NCBI GenBank assembly: GCA_035633255.1
Contig: DASQFD010000019.1
Coordinates: 6,818 to 70,817 of the forward strand
Source of the DNA: DASQFD01 sp035633255
GTDB taxonomy: Bacteria; Actinomycetota; Actinomycetes; Actinomycetales; Dermatophilaceae
DNA length: 64,000 nt
Direction: 5' to 3'
Made by a program: the position numbers and the translations under genes. Below the pieces are notes generated by a model, which saw only the letters and a list, made by a program, of their open reading frames with translations, was not told where the DNA came from and did no database searches. Below, piece after piece: positions 8,769 to 18,048 of the stretch; the first letter of the stretch is position 1, and each line of letters begins with the position of its first letter.

Positions 8769-9236
8769 TCAGGCGGCCGCGGAGCGGGTCCTCGCCAGCG
8801 TGGCGACGGCCTCCGCCATCTGGATCGGGTCCAGGGGGTGGGGGACCACCTCGTCGGCGAGCGACCACGCGGCCAGCCAGGCGTCCTGGACGCGGCCGAT
8901 GAGGACCAGCACCGGCGGGCACTCGAAGATCTCGTTCTTCAGCTGTCGGCACAGCCCCAGCCCCCCCACCGGCGCCGCCTCGCCGTCGAGGACCACGACG
9001 TCATATCCGCCTGCGTCCATCGCCTCGACGACGGCCGGGGCGGTGGCGCACTCGTGCCAGCGGACGACCTCGACGTCGCGGGCGGGACGCCGCCCGGCCG
9101 CCGCTCGCACGGCGTCCCGGGTGGTGATGTCGTCGCTGTAGAGCAGCACCGAGACCCGGTGCACCGCGGTGGTGCGGCCGCCGGCGGCCGCACCGGAGGC
9201 CGGCGCCGTCGACCCGGGCACGTTCGTGGAGGTCAT
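8769..9236 (-). CDS. Receiver-like protein without output domain
   Basis: 155 residues. A single CheY-like receiver follows an Ala/Gly-rich N-terminal tail: acidic pair Asp35-Asp36 (YSDD), phospho-acceptor candidate Asp84 (VVVLDGE), but the usual switch Thr/Ser is absent (VLIGR) and the conserved Lys-Pro is His133-Pro134 (VPHPLDP). It is therefore probably an atypical or pseudo-receiver acting by protein contact. The ATG at 9236 is chosen because a TAGGAT box (9249-9244) lies 7 bases upstream; the longer frame would read through that promoter. It leads an operon with trpD and diverges from ctaE. Confidence 0.75.
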   Translation of the reverse strand: MTSTNVPGSTAPASGAAAGGRTTAVHRVSVLLYSDDITTRDAVRAAAGRRPARDVEVVRWHECATAPAVVEAMDAGGYDVVVLDGEAAPVGGLGLCRQLKNEIFECPPVLVLIGRVQDAWLAAWSLADEVVPHPLDPIQMAEAVATLARTRSAAA

Positions 9237-9331
9237 GCGCCGGATCCTACTAGCGCCGAAAACCGACCGCCCAAGGCGCCATTCCGGGGGCCAACCCCGC
9301 ACCCGTCAGGTTCTATGGCAATAATGACGCC

Positions 9332-9991
9332 GTGGCGACAGCAGCGATCGAGACGACGTCGGCCGGGCCGGTCCCGAGCATCCCGGGGCAGGGCCCCGCG
9401 ACCCGCCCCAACATGGTCGCCGTCGGCACCATGGTGTGGCTCGCCAGTGAGCTCATGTTCTTCGCGGCGCTCTTCGCGTTCTACTTCACCATCCGGGGAC
9501 ACGAGCCGGAGCTGTGGGCGGAGAAGAGCCAGGCGCTCAACGTCCCCCTCGCCGCCGTCAACACCCTCATCCTCGTCACCAGCTCCGTCTGGTGCCAGCT
9601 CGGCGTCTGGAAGGCAGAGCACGGTCAGGCCGCCCGCACCGGCTCGTTGCTCCAGTTCCGCCAGTGGGGCATGCGTGAGTGGTACGTCCTGACCTACATC
9701 TTCGGCGCCGTCTTCGTCTCCGGGCAGGTCTACGAGTACGCATTGCTCACCCAGGAGGGCACCACCCTGGCCTCCGACGCGTGGGGCTCGATCTTCTACC
9801 TCGCCACCGGCTTCCACGGGCTGCACGTCACCGGCGGCCTCATCGCCTTCCTCCTCATCATCGGACGCACCTTCACCACCCGCCGCTACTCGCAGACCCA
9901 GGCGGTGGGTGCGGTGGTGACCTCCTACTACTGGCACTTCGTCGACGTCGTCTGGGTCGCCCTGTTCTCGATGATCTACCTACTTCAGTAA
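9332..9991 (+). CDS. ctaE: Cytochrome c oxidase subunit III
   Basis: 219-residue subunit III of the aa3 oxidase, with a short polar N-terminus and five predicted membrane helices (WLASELMFFAALFAFYF first; GLHVTGGLIAFLL late), containing the family residues ELMFF, GFHGLHV and YYWHFVDVVW. It stabilises the catalytic subunit and is part of the bcc-aa3 supercomplex. It starts the ctaE-qcrC-qcrA-qcrB operon. An AATAAT -10 box (9320-9325) lies 6 bases before the GTG start, implying a leaderless mRNA. Confidence 0.96.
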   Translation: MATAAIETTSAGPVPSIPGQGPATRPNMVAVGTMVWLASELMFFAALFAFYFTIRGHEPELWAEKSQALNVPLAAVNTLILVTSSVWCQLGVWKAEHGQAARTGSLLQFRQWGMREWYVLTYIFGAVFVSGQVYEYALLTQEGTTLASDAWGSIFYLATGFHGLHVTGGLIAFLLIIGRTFTTRRYSQTQAVGAVVTSYYWHFVDVVWVALFSMIYLLQ

Positions 9992-10049
9992 CGGCACCAT
10001 CCCGGCCGCCCTGCTCCCCGCCCCCAACGCAGCGAAGGACCTCCGCACC

Positions 10050-10853
10050 GTGAACGCACTGGCCGCCCGCCGTCGCCACCCGGCGGCGATCGCAGTCCTC
10101 ATCCTGCTCGGCCTGTTCCTGACCGGCGCGGTGTACACCGCGGTGGCTCCTCGGCCCGCGGAGGCGTCCGCGGTCAGCGCCGACAAGGTCACCGAGGGGC
10201 GGGCTCTCTTCCTCGCGAACTGCGCGTCGTGCCACGGGCTGAACGCCGAGGGGCGCCAGACGGGCCAGGGCGACCAGATCGCCGGGCCCCCGCTGGCCGG
10301 CGTGGGCGCCGCCTCCGTCGACTTCCAGGTCGGCACCGGCCGGATGCCCATGCGCCAGCCGGGCGTGCAGGCCCAGCGCGGCTCGGTGCAGTTCGACCAG
10401 GAGGAGATCGACGCGATGGCGGCCTTCATCGCCTCGCTGGCCCCCGGCCCGGCCGTCCCGAGCGAGGAGGCGGTCGACCCGACCCTCGGTGACTCGGCCA
10501 AGGGCGGCGAGCTGTTCCGGGTGAACTGCGCGATGTGCCACAACTTCGCGGGCTCGGGCGGCGCCCTCACCCGCGGGAAGTACGCGCCGACGGTGCGCGG
10601 GGTCGAGCCCAAGCACGTCTACCAGGCGATGGTGACCGGTCCGCAGAGCATGCCGGTGTTCAGCGACGAGAACATCTCGCCGGAGTCCAAGCGCGACATC
10701 ATCGCCTATCTCACGACGCTCAGCGAGCAGGAGGAACCCGGTGGCTTCGCCCTCGGCTCCCTCGGCCCGGTGACCGAGGGGCTCTTCGCCTGGGTCTTCG
10801 GTCTCGGAGTCATGGTCGCCGCGGCCATCTGGCTCGGATCCAAGGCGGCCTAG
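10050..10853 (+). CDS. qcrC: Menaquinol-cytochrome c reductase dihaem cytochrome c subunit
   Basis: 267 residues: N-terminal membrane anchor, two haem c sites (Cys58-Ala-Ser-Cys61-His62 and Cys160-Ala-Met-Cys163-His164) and a C-terminal membrane helix. This two-haem fusion replaces separate cytochrome c1 and soluble cytochrome c in actinobacteria, passing electrons straight to the CuA centre of CtaC. Axial Met candidates are in RMPM and SMPVF. GTG start with AAGGACC upstream; 58 bases after ctaE. Confidence 0.97.
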   Translation: MNALAARRRHPAAIAVLILLGLFLTGAVYTAVAPRPAEASAVSADKVTEGRALFLANCASCHGLNAEGRQTGQGDQIAGPPLAGVGAASVDFQVGTGRMPMRQPGVQAQRGSVQFDQEEIDAMAAFIASLAPGPAVPSEEAVDPTLGDSAKGGELFRVNCAMCHNFAGSGGALTRGKYAPTVRGVEPKHVYQAMVTGPQSMPVFSDENISPESKRDIIAYLTTLSEQEEPGGFALGSLGPVTEGLFAWVFGLGVMVAAAIWLGSKAA

Positions 10854-10923
10854 TGGCGCATCCCGCCGTTCGGCCCCCCCGTCTCCCCGTCCCCGCCCTC
10901 ACGTCGACAGGACGAACACCGCG

Positions 10924-12120
10924 ATGAGCGAGCACGACACCCCCCGCCCCGGAGACGCGGTCCCTGCCGGCCCCACCCGACCTGACGGCACTTCCGGCAC
11001 TTCCGGCACTCCCGTCGTCGCGGACACCAACGCCACCGGCACCGGCACTGGCACCGAGGCGGTCCTCCTCGACGACGGGCACCCGGGCGCGCAGGTCGGC
11101 ATACCGGAGCACTTCGAGAACCCCGGGCTCCCCCCGCACATCCCGCGAACCGCGGACCTCAGCGAACAGGGCGCCCAGCGCGCGGAGCGCCAGGTCGTCG
11201 CGCTGTTCGCGCTGTCGATCCTGGCCACGGTGGTCTTCGTCCTCGGCTACCTGTTCATCGACACCGCGACGGTCGCCTTCGTCCCCGGCATCGGGGACAC
11301 CCGGCTCTCCAACATCGTCCTCGGCACGTCCATGGCCGTCGGGCTCCTCGGCATCGGCTTCGGGGCCGTGCACTGGGCGAAGACGCTGATGCCGGACGAG
11401 GAGGTCGTGGAGATGCGCCACCCGCTGCGCAGCTCTGACGAGTCGCGCGCCGCCTTCGGCGCCACCATGCGGCACGGCGCCGAGAGCTCCGGGCTCGCCC
11501 GTCGCCCGATGATCAAGTACACCCTCGGTGGGGCCCTCGGGCTCGTCCTGGTCCCCACGGTCCTGCCGCTGATCGGTGGCCTGGGCCCGATGCCCGGCAA
11601 CTACCTCTCGACGACGTTCTGGGACGGCCCGGAGGGCGAGGACGGCACGACGACGTTCACGCCGCTGCGGCTCGTTCGCGACCCCGAGAACACCCCGGTC
11701 AAGGCCGACGACGTCACCATCGGGTCGGTCTTCCACATCCAGCCGGAGGGCCTGCTGGACCTCGACCACGGGGTTCTCGAGGCGAAGGCCAAGGCCTCGG
11801 TCATCCTCATCCGCCTCGACCCCGAGGAGATCCAGTCCCAGAAGCAGCGGGACTGGGGCTATCAGGGCATCGTGGCATACTCCAAGATCTGCACCCACGT
11901 CGGGTGCCCGGTGGGGCTGTACGAACAGCAGACCCACCACCTGCTGTGCCCCTGCCACCAGTCGACGTTCGACGTCACCCAGGACGCCAAGGTCATCTTC
12001 GGACCGGCCAAGCGAGCCCTGCCACAGCTGAAGATCACGGTCGACGACGAGGGATACCTCGTCTCCGCCCAGCCGTTCCAAGAAGCGGTGGGCCCGAGCT
12101 TCTGGGAGCGCAACTCATGA
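10924..12120 (+). CDS. qcrA: Rieske iron-sulfur subunit of cytochrome bc1
   Basis: 398 residues, with a long polar Thr/Gly/Pro-rich N-terminus, three predicted membrane helices (an actinobacterial feature) and a C-terminal Rieske domain binding a 2Fe-2S cluster: Cys323-Thr-His325 with Cys328, and Cys342-Pro-Cys344-His345. It transfers electrons from menaquinol to the QcrC haems. A run of ACTTCCGGC repeats encodes the TSGTSGT part of the tail. Its stop overlaps the qcrB start (ATGA), indicating coupling. Confidence 0.97.
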   Translation: MSEHDTPRPGDAVPAGPTRPDGTSGTSGTPVVADTNATGTGTGTEAVLLDDGHPGAQVGIPEHFENPGLPPHIPRTADLSEQGAQRAERQVVALFALSILATVVFVLGYLFIDTATVAFVPGIGDTRLSNIVLGTSMAVGLLGIGFGAVHWAKTLMPDEEVVEMRHPLRSSDESRAAFGATMRHGAESSGLARRPMIKYTLGGALGLVLVPTVLPLIGGLGPMPGNYLSTTFWDGPEGEDGTTTFTPLRLVRDPENTPVKADDVTIGSVFHIQPEGLLDLDHGVLEAKAKASVILIRLDPEEIQSQKQRDWGYQGIVAYSKICTHVGCPVGLYEQQTHHLLCPCHQSTFDVTQDAKVIFGPAKRALPQLKITVDDEGYLVSAQPFQEAVGPSFWERNS

Positions 12121-13904
12121 GCACCACCACGAGCCGGCCCCCGGACGCCCTGCGCGCCGGCGACGTCCCGGCCGCCGCGCCTCCGTCGGCCGCGACCAAG
12201 CGCATCGGGGGCATGGCCGGTTGGGTCGACGACCGCACCGGCTCCGGCAAGGGTGTGAACTACCTGCTCAAGAAGGTCTTCCCGGACCACTGGTCGTTCA
12301 TGCTGGGCGAGATCGCCATGTACTCGATGATCATCTGCCTGATCACCGGGGCCTTCCTCACCATCTGGTACGTCCCCAGCGCCGGCCAGGTGGTCTACGA
12401 CGGCTCCTACGTCCCGCTGCGGGGCGTCACGATGTCGGAGGCCTACGCCTCCACGCTGAACATCTCCTTCGACGTCCGCGGCGGCCTGCTCATCCGGCAG
12501 ATCCACCACTGGGCGGCGCTGATGTTCGTCGTCGCCGTCACCGTCCACATGTTCCGCGTGTTCTTCACCGGCGCCTTCCGCAAGCCGCGCGAGATCAACT
12601 GGGTCATCGGCTGCGGGCTGTCGCTGCTGGCGATCATCGAGGGCTTCGCCGGCTACTCGCTCCCGGACGACCTGCTCTCCGGCACCGGCATCCGGGCCAT
12701 GCAGGGCTTCGTGCTCTCCACGCCGGTCGTCGGCTCCTACATGTCCTACATGATCTTCGACGGGCCCTTCCCCGGCGAGGCGATCATCCCCCGTCTCTTC
12801 ACCGTCCACGTGCTGCTCGTGCCGGCCATCCTCATCGGCCTGTTCACCGCGCACATCATCCTGGTCGCGCTGCAGAAGCACACCCAGTTCCCCGGCCCCG
12901 GCCGGACGAACGACAACGTCGTGGGTTACCCCGTCATGCCGACGTATGCCGCGAAGGCGGGCGGCTTCTTCTTCATCGTCTTCGGCCTCACGGCGCTGAT
13001 CTCGGCACTGGTGCAGATCAACCCGATCTGGGCCTACGGCCCCTACGACCCCTCACCGGTGACGGCCGGCTCCCAGCCGGACTGGTACATGGGCTTCGCC
13101 GACGGCGCGCTGCGGCTGGTCCCCGGCTGGCTGGAGTTCCACCTCTGGGGCTACACCCTCAGCCTCAACGTGGCGATCGGCGCCCTGCTGCTGATCCCCG
13201 TGTTCTACGCCATCGCGGCCGCGTACCCGTTCCTCGAGCGCTGGGTCACCGGGGACGACCGCGAGCACCACCTGCTCGACCGTCCCCGCAACGCCCCGGT
13301 GCGCACCGGGCTCGGCATGGTGGCCATCACGGCATACACCATCCTGCTGTTCGCCTCGGGCAACGACATCATGGCGATCCGCCTCGGTCTGTCGATCAAC
13401 GACCTGACGTACTTCTTCCGGACCGCGTTCTTCCTCCTGCCGCCCCTGGTGTTCTGGCTGACCAAGCGCATCTGCCTCTCCCTGCAGCGCCGGGACCGGG
13501 AGATCGCGTTGCACAACCGCGAGACAGGGATCGTCATCCGGACCCCGGACGGGAAGTTCTTCGAGCGCCACGAGGGCCTGGACCAGTACGCCCTTTGGAA
13601 CCTCGTCCAGCACGAGCCGGTGGCCCCGCTGCAGCTCACGGAGGGGGTCGACGCCAACGGCGTGGCCAACCCCCGGTCCCGCAGCGAGCGGGTGCGAGCA
13701 CGGCTGTCCAACTTCTACTTCGGGGACGCCGTCAACCCGGTCACGCCCGCGGAGCTCGCGGCCGCGCACTCGGTCGACGAGCACCACGAGCAGATCGAGC
13801 CCAGTCTCCAGCAGGAGCAGGCGACGGGCATCTCGGGCGACACCGCCCCGGCCCACACCGCCCCGGCCGACGCCGCCCTGACCGGGAGCCGCCAGGACCG
13901 CTGA
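12117..13904 (+). CDS. qcrB: Cytochrome b subunit of the bc1 complex
   Basis: 595 residues starting at the ATG that overlaps the qcrA stop. The cytochrome b core holds the His ligands for haems bL and bH (IHHWAALMFV and VHMFRVFFTGAFRKPRE in helix B; FTVHVLL and FTAHIILV in helix D) and the Qo PEWY-like motif as QPDWYMGF. An extended hydrophilic C-terminus (about 190 residues after the last core helix pair) is typical of actinobacteria. It oxidises menaquinol and is the target of Q203-type inhibitors in mycobacteria. Confidence 0.97.
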   Translation: MSTTTSRPPDALRAGDVPAAAPPSAATKRIGGMAGWVDDRTGSGKGVNYLLKKVFPDHWSFMLGEIAMYSMIICLITGAFLTIWYVPSAGQVVYDGSYVPLRGVTMSEAYASTLNISFDVRGGLLIRQIHHWAALMFVVAVTVHMFRVFFTGAFRKPREINWVIGCGLSLLAIIEGFAGYSLPDDLLSGTGIRAMQGFVLSTPVVGSYMSYMIFDGPFPGEAIIPRLFTVHVLLVPAILIGLFTAHIILVALQKHTQFPGPGRTNDNVVGYPVMPTYAAKAGGFFFIVFGLTALISALVQINPIWAYGPYDPSPVTAGSQPDWYMGFADGALRLVPGWLEFHLWGYTLSLNVAIGALLLIPVFYAIAAAYPFLERWVTGDDREHHLLDRPRNAPVRTGLGMVAITAYTILLFASGNDIMAIRLGLSINDLTYFFRTAFFLLPPLVFWLTKRICLSLQRRDREIALHNRETGIVIRTPDGKFFERHEGLDQYALWNLVQHEPVAPLQLTEGVDANGVANPRSRSERVRARLSNFYFGDAVNPVTPAELAAAHSVDEHHEQIEPSLQQEQATGISGDTAPAHTAPADAALTGSRQDR

Positions 13905-13943
13905 CGGGCCCACCCTGTGTGGACGGGCGGTCAGGGCGGTCCT
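13894..13943 (+). terminator. Terminator-like hairpin after qcrB
   Basis: AGGACCGC (13894-13901) pairs with GCGGTCCT (13936-13943); inside it TGAC pairs with GTCA and CCAC with GTGG, giving a long GC-rich stem that includes the qcrB stop codon. No T-run follows. Confidence 0.55.
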
Positions 13944-13967
13944 CCTGCCTCTGGCAGGGTATGAACC

Positions 13968-14318
13968 GTGCGGGTAGACGAGGCGACCTTCGAGGCGCTC
14001 GTCTCCGAGGCGCTGGACGCCGTCCCGGCGGACCTGCTCGACCTGCTCGACAACGTCGTGGTGCTGGTCGAGCCGGAGCCGCCCGCGGACGACCCGGACC
14101 TGCTGGGTGTCTACGACGGCACCCCGCTGACCGAGCGTGACGACGGGTGGGCGGCCGGCGCGCTGCCCGACCGGATCACCCTGTTCTCCGGACCGTTCTC
14201 GCGCCTGTGCGACAACCTCGGGCAGCTGCGGCACGAGGTGACCGTCACCGTGGTCCACGAGATCGCCCACCACTTCGGCATCGACGACGACGCGCTGCAC
14301 GAGCTGGGGTGGGGCTGA
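13968..14318 (+). CDS. Minimal zincin metallopeptidase-family protein
   Basis: 116 residues ending with HEIAHHFGIDD, an HExxHxxG zinc motif where the third ligand is probably the downstream Asp/His, matching the single-domain 'metallopeptidase family' (minimal gluzincin/metzincin-like) proteins of actinobacteria. The N-terminal half is acidic. A GTG start is used; the region just upstream has TATG but no clear ribosome site. Protein substrate unknown. Single-gene unit after the qcr operon. Confidence 0.85.
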   Translation: MRVDEATFEALVSEALDAVPADLLDLLDNVVVLVEPEPPADDPDLLGVYDGTPLTERDDGWAAGALPDRITLFSGPFSRLCDNLGQLRHEVTVTVVHEIAHHFGIDDDALHELGWG

Positions 14319-14350
14319 GGCGCGCGGAGGACGGCGCCGGTCTCCAGGTC

Positions 14351-14380
14351 CGATCAGGTCCGATCAGGTCCGATCAGGTC
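14351..14380. repeat. Three tandem copies of CGATCAGGTC
   Basis: Exactly three copies of a 10-base unit, flanked by degenerate copies (TCTCCAGGTC before, CGGTCCAGTC after), in the gap between the zincin gene and the convergent L,D-transpeptidase gene. Probably replication slippage. Confidence 0.8.
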
Positions 14381-14412
14381 CGGTCCAGTCGGGCCGGCCC
14401 CGCCCCCCCCGG

Positions 14413-15699
14413 TCACGCCAGCGCGCTCTGCTTCTGCCAGCCGTCGTAGGAGTACTGCCAGACGCCGATCCCCTCGGCGGGGAGGAACTCGCGGTTCGAG
14501 CCGGTGAACGTCACGACGTCGCCGACCTTGGAGGTGGCGAACATCCACCGCGCATTCTCCGGCGCCATGTTGACGCACCCGTGGGAGACGTTGCTGTTGC
14601 CCTGGGCGCCGACCGACCACGGCGCGGAGTGGAGGAACTCCCCCGTCCAGGTCACCCGCAGGTTGTAGTCGGTGTCGATGCGGTAGTAGCCGGGCTTGCC
14701 CTTGGGGATCCCGATGGACGTGGAGTCCATGGTGATGGCGCGCTGCTTGGTGATGATGACCTTGGTGCCGGACCGCGTCTCGGTCTTGGCACCCGGCCGC
14801 CCGGTGCTCACCGGGATGGTCCTCAGGACATCACCGCCGCGACGGACCGTCATGGTGTGGTTCGGGATGTCCACCGTGCTCACCACGGCGGAGCCGACCG
14901 TGAAGCCGCCGGACGCGTCGTTCGCCACCCACTTGCCCTCCCCCGTCTGCACGCCGGTGAGGGGAGCGTCGACCGTGACCCTCGTCCCCGGCTTCCAGTA
15001 GGTCTTCGGGCGCCACATCAGCTGCCGGTTGTCCAGCCACCCCCATGAGCCCTCCTGGGCGGGCACCGTGGTGACCCGCACGAGCTTCTCCACCTCCGCC
15101 CGCTGCTTCTCGGTGGCGACCTCGGAGTCGAACTGGATGCTCACCGGCATACCCACGCCCACCGTCTGGCCGTCGTAGAGCACGCCGTACGTCGCCGTCA
15201 CCTTCGGCTCCAGGACGCGGAAGTCCGACGTCGTCGTCGCCACCGTCCCGTCCGAGCCTGCTGCCCTCACGGTCACCGTGTATGCCGTGCTCGGCCGCAG
15301 CCGCCCCGTGGACGTCCAGCCGTCGGCACCCATCGTGCCCTCCAGCCGCCCACCCTTGGCGTCCGCGACCACGACGTCCTGCAGGCTGCCCGAGCTCGCG
15401 GTCACCGTGACCGGCTCCGTCGGCAGGACACCGGTCGCGCCGTCGGCAGGTGTCACGGCCACCTCGGCAGGGGTCGGGGTCGGTGCGGGAGTCGCCGATG
15501 CGGCGGCGCCACCGCCCGCGCCACCACTCTGGTTCCCGCTCGAGCCGGCCGAGGTCGTGCAACCCGCTGCCAGCGCCACGGCGAGGGCCAGGGCCGACAG
15601 GCCACCGGCACGAGCGCCGGCGACACGAACGCCGGCGGCTCGAGAGGAGCCGGCGCGAGCGGTGCCGGTGCGCGCCGGGGTGTCACTGCGTGCGGTCAC
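14413..15699 (-). CDS. Lipoprotein L,D-transpeptidase with Ig-like domains
   Basis: 428 residues. Forms 3-3 peptidoglycan cross-links on the outer face of the membrane. It has an N-terminal signal with lipobox LAAGC, an Ala/Pro/Thr linker, two Ig-like domains (as in mycobacterial LdtMt2/Ldt) and a YkuD catalytic domain with SHGCVNM (His373, Cys375). The GTG at 15699 is chosen over a longer frame because AGAGGA lies just upstream and because it places the basic n-region before the signal core. Independent unit, convergent with the minimal zincin. Confidence 0.92.
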   Translation of the reverse strand: MTARSDTPARTGTARAGSSRAAGVRVAGARAGGLSALALAVALAAGCTTSAGSSGNQSGGAGGGAAASATPAPTPTPAEVAVTPADGATGVLPTEPVTVTASSGSLQDVVVADAKGGRLEGTMGADGWTSTGRLRPSTAYTVTVRAAGSDGTVATTTSDFRVLEPKVTATYGVLYDGQTVGVGMPVSIQFDSEVATEKQRAEVEKLVRVTTVPAQEGSWGWLDNRQLMWRPKTYWKPGTRVTVDAPLTGVQTGEGKWVANDASGGFTVGSAVVSTVDIPNHTMTVRRGGDVLRTIPVSTGRPGAKTETRSGTKVIITKQRAITMDSTSIGIPKGKPGYYRIDTDYNLRVTWTGEFLHSAPWSVGAQGNSNVSHGCVNMAPENARWMFATSKVGDVVTFTGSNREFLPAEGIGVWQYSYDGWQKQSALA

Positions 15700-15856
15700 A
15701 CGGGGTCCTCTGCAGGGGGATGCCCCGGCGCCGCCGGGGGTCGGGCGCCTGTCGCCCACTGGTCAATGGTAAGCGACCGGCCGCGGCGCTCCGGGAGGTC
15801 CGCCCGAACCCCGGCGTGGCGCGACCGGCGAGGCAGGCCGGGCCGCGCCCCGCCCG

Positions 15857-16258
15857 TCAGAGGGCGTGCGGCCCGCGGAAGTACTCGAAGGTCCAGATGA
15901 TCAGCGCCGGCACGGCGAGGAAGACACCGATGATGAACAGCCACCACCCGACGGCCAGGCCGAGGAAGCAGATGGCCGCGGCCCCGGCGAGCCAGAGAGG
16001 GCTCCAGCTGTGCGGGCTGAAGAAGCCGTACTCCCCCGAGATGTCCGCCACGTCGCCCAGCGGGTCGTCGGAGGGGTCGAGGTCGAGCTTGCGGCGGGTG
16101 ACCGCGAGGTAGGAGGCGATCATGAAGCCGAGCAGGCCGCCGAGGTAGAGGCCGACGGCACCCACCGGCTCGCTCCACCCGGTCCAGATGCCGTACCACG
16201 TGGCCATGGCGAAGGCGAAGAACCCGATGAGGAGCCCGATGCGCTCCATCGCCTTCAT
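15857..16258 (-). CDS. ctaF: Cytochrome c oxidase subunit IV (actinobacterial)
   Basis: 133 residues with four predicted membrane helices and the motif SGEYGFFSPHSWWP-like (here GEYGFFSPHSWSPLW), which defines the actinobacterial subunit IV. Start ATG overlaps the ctaD stop (ATGA), so it is the last gene of ctaC-ctaD-ctaF. An alternative start three codons downstream is possible. Confidence 0.93.
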   Translation of the reverse strand: MKAMERIGLLIGFFAFAMATWYGIWTGWSEPVGAVGLYLGGLLGFMIASYLAVTRRKLDLDPSDDPLGDVADISGEYGFFSPHSWSPLWLAGAAAICFLGLAVGWWLFIIGVFLAVPALIIWTFEYFRGPHAL

Positions 16259-18048
16259 GGACGGCGCTCCCGCCCGGAGTCGTCGACCATGGTCTGTCCC
16301 TCGATGTCGGCAGGCCCGAGCGCCTGGACGAGCGAGTTCGACTTGTCGTCGTGGACCCGGCGGCTGTCCGGACCGTGGACCCCGGCCGGCGCGACCTGCG
16401 GGTGGTGGAGGTCGAAGGCCGGGCGCTCGGAGCGGATCCGCGGGATGGAGTTGAAGTTGTGCCGGGGCGGCGGGCAGGAGGTCGCCCACTCCAGCGAGGC
16501 GCCATAGCCCCACGGGTCGTCGGTCTCGACGAGCGGCGCGGTCCGCCAGGTCTTCCACACGTTCCACATGAACGGGAGCATCGAGGCCCCGAGCAGGAAC
16601 GCCCCCGCGGTGGAGATCTGGTTGCCGAGGGTGAAGTTGTCCTCGGGCAGGTAGTCGGCGTACCGACGGGGCATGCCCCAGATGCCAAGGAGGTGCTGGA
16701 CGAGGAAGGTCGCGTGGAAGCCGATGAAGAGCATCCAGAAGTGGATCTTCCCGAGCCGCTCGTCGAGCATGCGCCCGGTCAGCTTGGGCCACCAGAAGTA
16801 GAAGCCGGCGAACATCGCGAACACCACCGTGCCGAAGACGGTGTAGTGGAAGTGCGCGACGACGAAGTAGCTGTCGGAGAGGTGGAAGTCCAGCGCGGGG
16901 CTGGCGAGGATGACGCCGGTGAGACCACCGAAGAGGAAGGTGGTGAGGAAGCCGATCGCCCACATCATCGGGGTGTCGAGGACAAGCTTGCCGCCCCACA
17001 TGGTGCCGATCCAGTTGAAGAACTTCACCCCCGTGGGCACGGCTATGAGCATCGTCATGATGGCGAAGAACGGCAGCAGCACCTGGCCCGTGACGTACAT
17101 GTGGTGCGCCCACACGCTGACCGACAGGGCCGCGATGGCGATCGTCGCGTAGACGAGGGTCTTGTAGCCGAAGATCGGCTTGCGGGAGAAGACCGGCAGG
17201 ATCTCGCTGATGATGCCGAAGAAGGGCAGGGCGATGACGTAGACCTCGGGGTGCCCGAAGAACCAGAAGATGTGCTGCCAGAGGATCGGCCCGCCGTTGG
17301 CCGGGTCGAAGATGTGCGCTCCGAACCGCCGGTCGGCCCCCAGCGCGAACAGCGCCGCGGCCAGGGCCGGGAAGATGAGCAGCACGAGGATCGAGGTGAT
17401 GAGCACGGTCCAGGTGAAGATCGGCATCCGGAACATCGTCATGCCGGGCGCCCGCATGGTCAGGATCGTCGTGATGAAGTTGACGGCGCCGAGGATGGTG
17501 CCGAAGCCAGCGAGGGCCAGGCCGAACACCCAGAGGTCGCCGCCGAGGCCGGGGCTGTAGCTGCTGTCCGAGAGCGGGGCGTAGGCGAACCAGCCGAAGG
17601 CCGCCGCGCCCTGCGGGGTGAGGAAGCCGGCGGCCGCGATAAGGCCGCCGAAGAGGTAGAGCCAGTACGCGAACATGTTCAGGCGCGGGAACGACACGTC
17701 CGGCGCGCCGATCTGCAGCGGCATCAGCGCGTTGGAGAAAGCGGCGAACAGCGGCGTCGCGAAGAGCAGCAGCATGATCGTGCCGTGCATGGTGAAGAGC
17801 TGGTTGTACTGGTCGGGGTTGTCCACCACCTGCAGCCCCGGCTCGGCCAGCTCGGCGCGGATCAACAGCGCCATCAGCCCACCGATGAGGAACCAGATGA
17901 AGGAGGTGATGAAGTAGAGGTTCCCGATGACCTTGTGGTCGGTCGTGGTGACCCACTTGACCACTGTCGAGCCCGGGGCCAGGCGGCGGGTGCGAGTAGG
18001 CTCCGCCGTGCGGAACATGGTGGCGCCGGTGTCGGTCGCTGCACTCAT
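16255..18048 (-). CDS. ctaD: Cytochrome c oxidase subunit I
   Basis: 597 residues, haem a/a3-CuB catalytic subunit of the proton-pumping oxidase. Twelve predicted membrane helices; His ligands are visible in MHGTIML (haem a), WFFGHPEVYVIALPFFG (CuB His with the Tyr cross-link position), and the VAHFHYTVFG pair for a3/a. The start ATG at 18048 overlaps the ctaC stop and has GGAGGA upstream; the longer reading frame is the shadow of ctaC. Confidence 0.97.
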   Translation of the reverse strand: MSAATDTGATMFRTAEPTRTRRLAPGSTVVKWVTTTDHKVIGNLYFITSFIWFLIGGLMALLIRAELAEPGLQVVDNPDQYNQLFTMHGTIMLLLFATPLFAAFSNALMPLQIGAPDVSFPRLNMFAYWLYLFGGLIAAAGFLTPQGAAAFGWFAYAPLSDSSYSPGLGGDLWVFGLALAGFGTILGAVNFITTILTMRAPGMTMFRMPIFTWTVLITSILVLLIFPALAAALFALGADRRFGAHIFDPANGGPILWQHIFWFFGHPEVYVIALPFFGIISEILPVFSRKPIFGYKTLVYATIAIAALSVSVWAHHMYVTGQVLLPFFAIMTMLIAVPTGVKFFNWIGTMWGGKLVLDTPMMWAIGFLTTFLFGGLTGVILASPALDFHLSDSYFVVAHFHYTVFGTVVFAMFAGFYFWWPKLTGRMLDERLGKIHFWMLFIGFHATFLVQHLLGIWGMPRRYADYLPEDNFTLGNQISTAGAFLLGASMLPFMWNVWKTWRTAPLVETDDPWGYGASLEWATSCPPPRHNFNSIPRIRSERPAFDLHHPQVAPAGVHGPDSRRVHDDKSNSLVQALGPADIEGQTMVDDSGRERRP

